DNA of 64,000 bases from Chloropicon primus (lineage: Eukaryota > Chlorophyta > Chloropicophyceae > Chloropicales > Chloropicaceae). The position numbers and the translations under genes were made by a program. Below, piece by piece: positions 63,649 to 64,000 of this stretch (position 1 is the first letter of the stretch; every line of letters starts with the position of its first letter). Where the stretch lies: NCBI GenBank assembly GCA_023205875.1, contig CP060770.1, positions 184,501-248,500 of the forward strand, read 5' to 3'. Under the pieces are notes generated by a model, which saw only the letters and a program-made list of their open reading frames with translations, was not told the origin of the DNA and searched no databases.

Positions 63649-64000
63649 CCTTCCTGCCAAGCTCTCGTTCTCGTCCAAACTAAAACCAGGAGGTGGCACC
63701 TTTGGGTCACCCGAAAGGGTCCGAATGAGGACACAACCAAGCGATCCGCATACCAAGCTTCCCAATCTCTCCTTCCCTTCACCGCTCCCTCGTCCTCCAC
63801 GCGGCAACAGCTGCGAGCCCGAGTCTGGGCTCTCCCTTCCCGTCTTCCCAAGCCCTTCACCCAGCCTCAACTCCTTCCTTGGAGAAGAAAATCGGTCATG
63901 CGACCACTCAAACGAAAGAACACAAGACGACAATTCGCTCTATACCTCGTTTGCTCCCTCCCTCTCTCCCCCTCGCCGCTAATCGTCCCCTCCCTTCAAA
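63649..64000 (-). promoter_or_regulatory. TDP1 leader with motif copy
   Basis: One minus-sense, diverged motif copy lies at 63891..63930 (core GTTCTTTCGTTTGAGTGGTC). The rest is pyrimidine-rich. The window ends within the leader, so a second copy and the promoter may lie beyond the edge. Confidence 0.5.

Noticed and set aside
1-64000. Virus-derived or retroelement remnants, tRNA and rRNA genes
   Set aside because: No reverse transcriptase, integrase, capsid or long terminal repeat was seen, and no cloverleaf-type sequence was recognised by eye; a tRNA scan could still find one.

Overview
The window is nuclear DNA of a photosynthetic eukaryote, most likely a flagellate or ancestrally flagellate green alga of the prasinophyte type. 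Support for this: a plastid-type ClpR, a plant-type ceramide glucosyltransferase, a CPR5-like protein, the plant topoisomerase VI partner BIN4, a three-repeat MYB (MYB3R), a MurB that would fit a plastid keeping peptidoglycan, and a basal-body protein with WW and IQ motifs. The placement is inferred from gene content only. Coding DNA is GC-rich. About 26 genes fill 64 kb, most with no coding intron or one short one; OGDH and the CEP164-like gene have four each.

Layout: APH-1 (+), ClpR (-), PTRHD1 (+), ceramide glucosyltransferase (-), QueG (+), a doubtful small gene (-), MYB3R (+), LysM protein (-), CPR5-like (+), cyclophilin H (-), small TPR protein (+), mitochondrial uL23 (-), ABCA transporter (+), WW/IQ CEP164-like protein (+), Thr-Pro-repeat surface protein (+), MurB (-), ORC5 (-), 2-oxoglutarate dehydrogenase E1 (-), helical-repeat organelle protein (-), ING/PHD (+), RPC7-like Pol III subunit (-), BIN4 (+), RRP41 (-), methylmalonate-semialdehyde dehydrogenase (+), a GT4-GT2 fusion glycosyltransferase (-), TRRAP/Tra1 (+) and TDP1 (-). 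Many neighbours are divergent pairs sharing a few hundred bases of promoter and 5' leader.

The strongest unexplained signal is a family of about 30 copies of a conserved motif of about 33 bp: a near-palindromic core GATCTTTCSAAMGA (S = C/G, M = A/C), then roughly GCCCTCGMTTGAS. It sits just upstream of most coding starts, nearly always in the sense of the gene it precedes. Where splice sites can be read, it lies inside short leader introns of 157 to 169 nt. It usually occurs as two copies about 170 to 187 bp apart. Several leader segments are near-identical copies of one another: 296 bp upstream of both the LysM and cyclophilin genes, an inverted pair between the glucosyltransferase and QueG, and a tandem pair upstream of ClpR. 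This looks like a family of introner-like leader introns with a constrained internal element. Five genes lack it and have other, often microsatellite-rich, leaders; two of those share a different dispersed repeat.

Functional themes are plastid biology (ClpR, MurB, possibly LysM), mitochondrial metabolism (OGDH E1, MMSDH, uL23m), DNA replication and repair (ORC5, BIN4, TDP1), chromatin and transcription (TRRAP, ING, MYB3R, RPC7-like), RNA processing (RRP41, cyclophilin H, QueG) and membrane or cell-surface glycosylation. No tRNA, rRNA, CRISPR array, virus-derived element or autonomous transposon was recognised.
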